DNA from: Candidatus Gerdarchaeota archaeon
GTDB taxonomy: Archaea > Asgardarchaeota > Heimdallarchaeia > JABLTI01
DNA length: 7,184 nucleotides
Direction: 5' to 3'
Assembly: GCA_016840905.1 (NCBI GenBank)
Contig: JAEORM010000209.1
Location: forward strand, 1-7,184
The notes under the pieces were generated by a model. That model saw nothing but the letters and a program-made list of their open reading frames with translations, was not told where the DNA came from and did no database searches. The stretch's first letter is position 1; every line of letters begins with the position of its first letter. The position numbers were made by a program, and so were the translations under genes. Shown here one piece after another: positions 6,137-7,184 of this stretch.

Positions 6137-6790
6137 GTGAATGTGATTGAAGATGTGATTCGTAGACTAAACGAACATTATGGTATTAAAAAATGGGAAA
6201 GGTGGAGAGAACCTGTAGGTGAATTAATTCGAACAATACTTTCACAGAACACTACTGATACAAATAGCTTACGTGCATATGCAAATTTAACTTCAAGGTT
6301 CAAAAATTGGGAGGAAGTATTACATGCAGAAGATTCTGAAATAATAGACGAAATTCGTTTGGGGGGATTGGCTAATACTAAAGCAAAGAAAATTAAAAAA
6401 AGTCTTGCTGAAATAAAAAATAGAGAAGGAAAAATTGATCTTGAATTTCTCTCATCACTTTCAATCTCAGAAGCTGAAACCTATCTTACCTCCTTATATG
6501 GTGTAGGACCAAAAACTGCTGCTTGTGTAATGATTTTTTCATTTAATATGCCAATAATGCCTGTAGATACACACATTCATCGGTTAAGTAACCGCATCGG
6601 TATTGTTTCAACAAAAACCCGAGAAGAAACACAAGAACAAATGAAGGGACTAATTCCCAAGAAAGATATCTATAGTTTTCATATTAATTTAATAGAACAT
6701 GGACGAAAAGTATGCAAAGCAGCTAAACCACTTTGTGAAAATTGCTTTCTAACAGATTTATGTTCCTATTATAAGCAAAATGTGATTTAG
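6137..6790 (+). CDS. nth: Endonuclease III (DNA glycosylase / AP lyase, 4Fe-4S)
   Basis: This 217-residue base-excision repair enzyme removes oxidised pyrimidines and cuts at the resulting abasic site. The helix-hairpin-helix LYGVGPKTA (about 120-128) carries the catalytic lysine (K126). The aspartate of PVDTHIHR (D144) completes the active pair, so it should be a bifunctional lyase, unlike MIG-type thymine glycosylases that lack the lysine. The C-terminal C193-x6-C200-x2-C203-x5-C209 pattern is the standard iron-sulfur loop. LSQNTTD (35-41) is the base-flipping region in the form I associate with archaeal members. Length is normal. The start is a GTG: 6137 is preferred for its SD, and 6128 would add three residues. 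It lies 34 nt after cofE with no obvious terminator between; the pairing looks like genome packing and not a shared pathway. Confidence 0.93.
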   Translation: MNVIEDVIRRLNEHYGIKKWERWREPVGELIRTILSQNTTDTNSLRAYANLTSRFKNWEEVLHAEDSEIIDEIRLGGLANTKAKKIKKSLAEIKNREGKIDLEFLSSLSISEAETYLTSLYGVGPKTAACVMIFSFNMPIMPVDTHIHRLSNRIGIVSTKTREETQEQMKGLIPKKDIYSFHINLIEHGRKVCKAAKPLCENCFLTDLCSYYKQNVI

Positions 6791-6825
6791 AACATAACTT
6801 TAATTTTCAAGTAAAGCAAACCTAA

Positions 6826-6845
6826 TTAAGAAAGAATTTCTTTAA
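6826..6845 (+). repeat. Weak AT-rich hairpin after nth
   Basis: AAGAAA (6828-6833) pairs with TTTCTT (6837-6842) around a GAA loop, and TT/AA can extend it past a bulged T at 6843. It lies 36 bases after the nth stop. It may mark the transcript end, but such AT-rich pairs are common by chance in this sequence. Confidence 0.25.
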
Positions 6846-6854
6846 CAATATACC

Positions 6855-6863
6855 ATTATATAA
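6855..6863 (+). promoter_or_regulatory. Possible TATA box for the last gene
   Basis: TTATATAAC at about 6856-6864 is the best TATA-like element in the 92-base gap after nth. Archaeal start sites usually fall about 25 bases downstream, which would be close to the TTG start at 6883. That sits poorly with the clear SD at 6871, so either transcription starts a little earlier or the box is fortuitous. Confidence 0.3.
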
Positions 6864-6870
6864 CCAGTTT

Positions 6871-6877
6871 AGGGTGA
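6871..6877 (+). promoter_or_regulatory. SD site that fixes a TTG start
   Basis: AGGGTGA (6871-6877) ends five bases before the TTG at 6883. This TTG opens the only sustained frame to the window end, which supports a TTG start. Confidence 0.55.
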
Positions 6878-6882
6878 ATTCA

Positions 6883-7184
6883 TTGTTAATAAAACCAGAA
6901 TTATTCACTATTAATGAAACCACTGCTCAAACAGTGCTAAATTGGTTATTACCTGCATTAGGTGTTGTTGCTGGCATTTTTATCATCTGGTTTGTATGGC
7001 GTTATTTACGACATAGCAATGAAGTTGGTCGTTCATCTGAATTTAATGAAAGAACTTTCAAGAAATTAATTGGTGATGAAGTTGAACAGGAACATCATCC
7101 AGTTTGCGAAAAATGTAAGATGCTTATGAGAGTGGAAATTCGCTATAAAGATTTCATGAAAGATCAAGGTGATTTCCTAATTCA
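6883..7184 (+). CDS. Membrane-anchored protein with CxxC motif (3' partial), function unknown
   Basis: A frame starting at TTG 6883 behind AGGGTGA runs uninterrupted to the window edge (100 codons plus two bases). About 17 N-terminal residues precede one hydrophobic segment (about 18-42, with LLPALGVVAGIFIIWFVW), which ends in RYLRH. The positive charges after it suggest that the C-terminal part faces the cytoplasm. Beyond the membrane segment is a charged region with C75-x2-C78 (PVCEKCKML), possibly half of a zinc ribbon whose second pair lies past the edge. I do not recognise the family. Codon use resembles the neighbours. It is probably transcribed separately from nth, given the 92-base gap. 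Confidence 0.7.
   Translation, partial: MLIKPELFTINETTAQTVLNWLLPALGVVAGIFIIWFVWRYLRHSNEVGRSSEFNERTFKKLIGDEVEQEHHPVCEKCKMLMRVEIRYKDFMKDQGDFLI

Overview
The window is an AT-rich stretch (about one third G+C by eye) with seven genes, all on the + strand and tightly packed. It looks archaeal. It carries an archaeosine radical-SAM enzyme (RaSEA family), a DUF366 protein (a family I know mainly from archaea), an F420 gamma-glutamyl ligase and an archaeal-type endonuclease III. Good Shine-Dalgarno (SD) sites precede most genes. The low G+C, plus one large protein of a type I associate mostly with Bacteroidetes, would fit an Asgard-like or other mesophilic archaeon. That lineage guess is inference and not proven here.

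Layout: (1) 1-1076, a RaSEA-type radical SAM protein cut at its 5' end, closed by a perfect stem-loop with a T tract (1081-1110). (2) 1181-2245, a two-gene unit of a DUF366 protein and a QueD/6-pyruvoyl-tetrahydropterin-synthase-family enzyme, 12 nt apart. The conserved reading frame of the DUF366 gene runs upstream of its first usual start codon, so it appears to start at an ATT. (3) 2325-5297, a 990-residue protein with two receiver-like domains, a PPDK/PEP-synthase-type ATP-grasp domain and a distinctive C-terminal domain, but no phosphohistidine domain or PEP-binding barrel. (4) 5332-6102, cofE. (5) 6137-6790, endonuclease III. (6) 6883-end, the start of a membrane-anchored protein with a CxxC motif, cut by the window edge. 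No gene-free stretch exceeds about 110 bases. I saw no tRNA, rRNA, CRISPR array or insertion sequence.

How the genes fit together: the first three form a likely tRNA-modification group. QueD supplies the deazapurine precursor (preQ0 route) and RaSEA acts at the final step that makes archaeosine in tRNA; DUF366 lies between them. cofE serves F420 cofactor synthesis and nth serves base-excision repair. The large ATP-grasp protein is the least understood gene and the best candidate for something new: it appears to be a phosphorelay-linked or phosphate-sensing ATP-dependent enzyme of unknown substrate. Small palindromes lie in the gaps before it (2284-2306) and after it (5299-5316).
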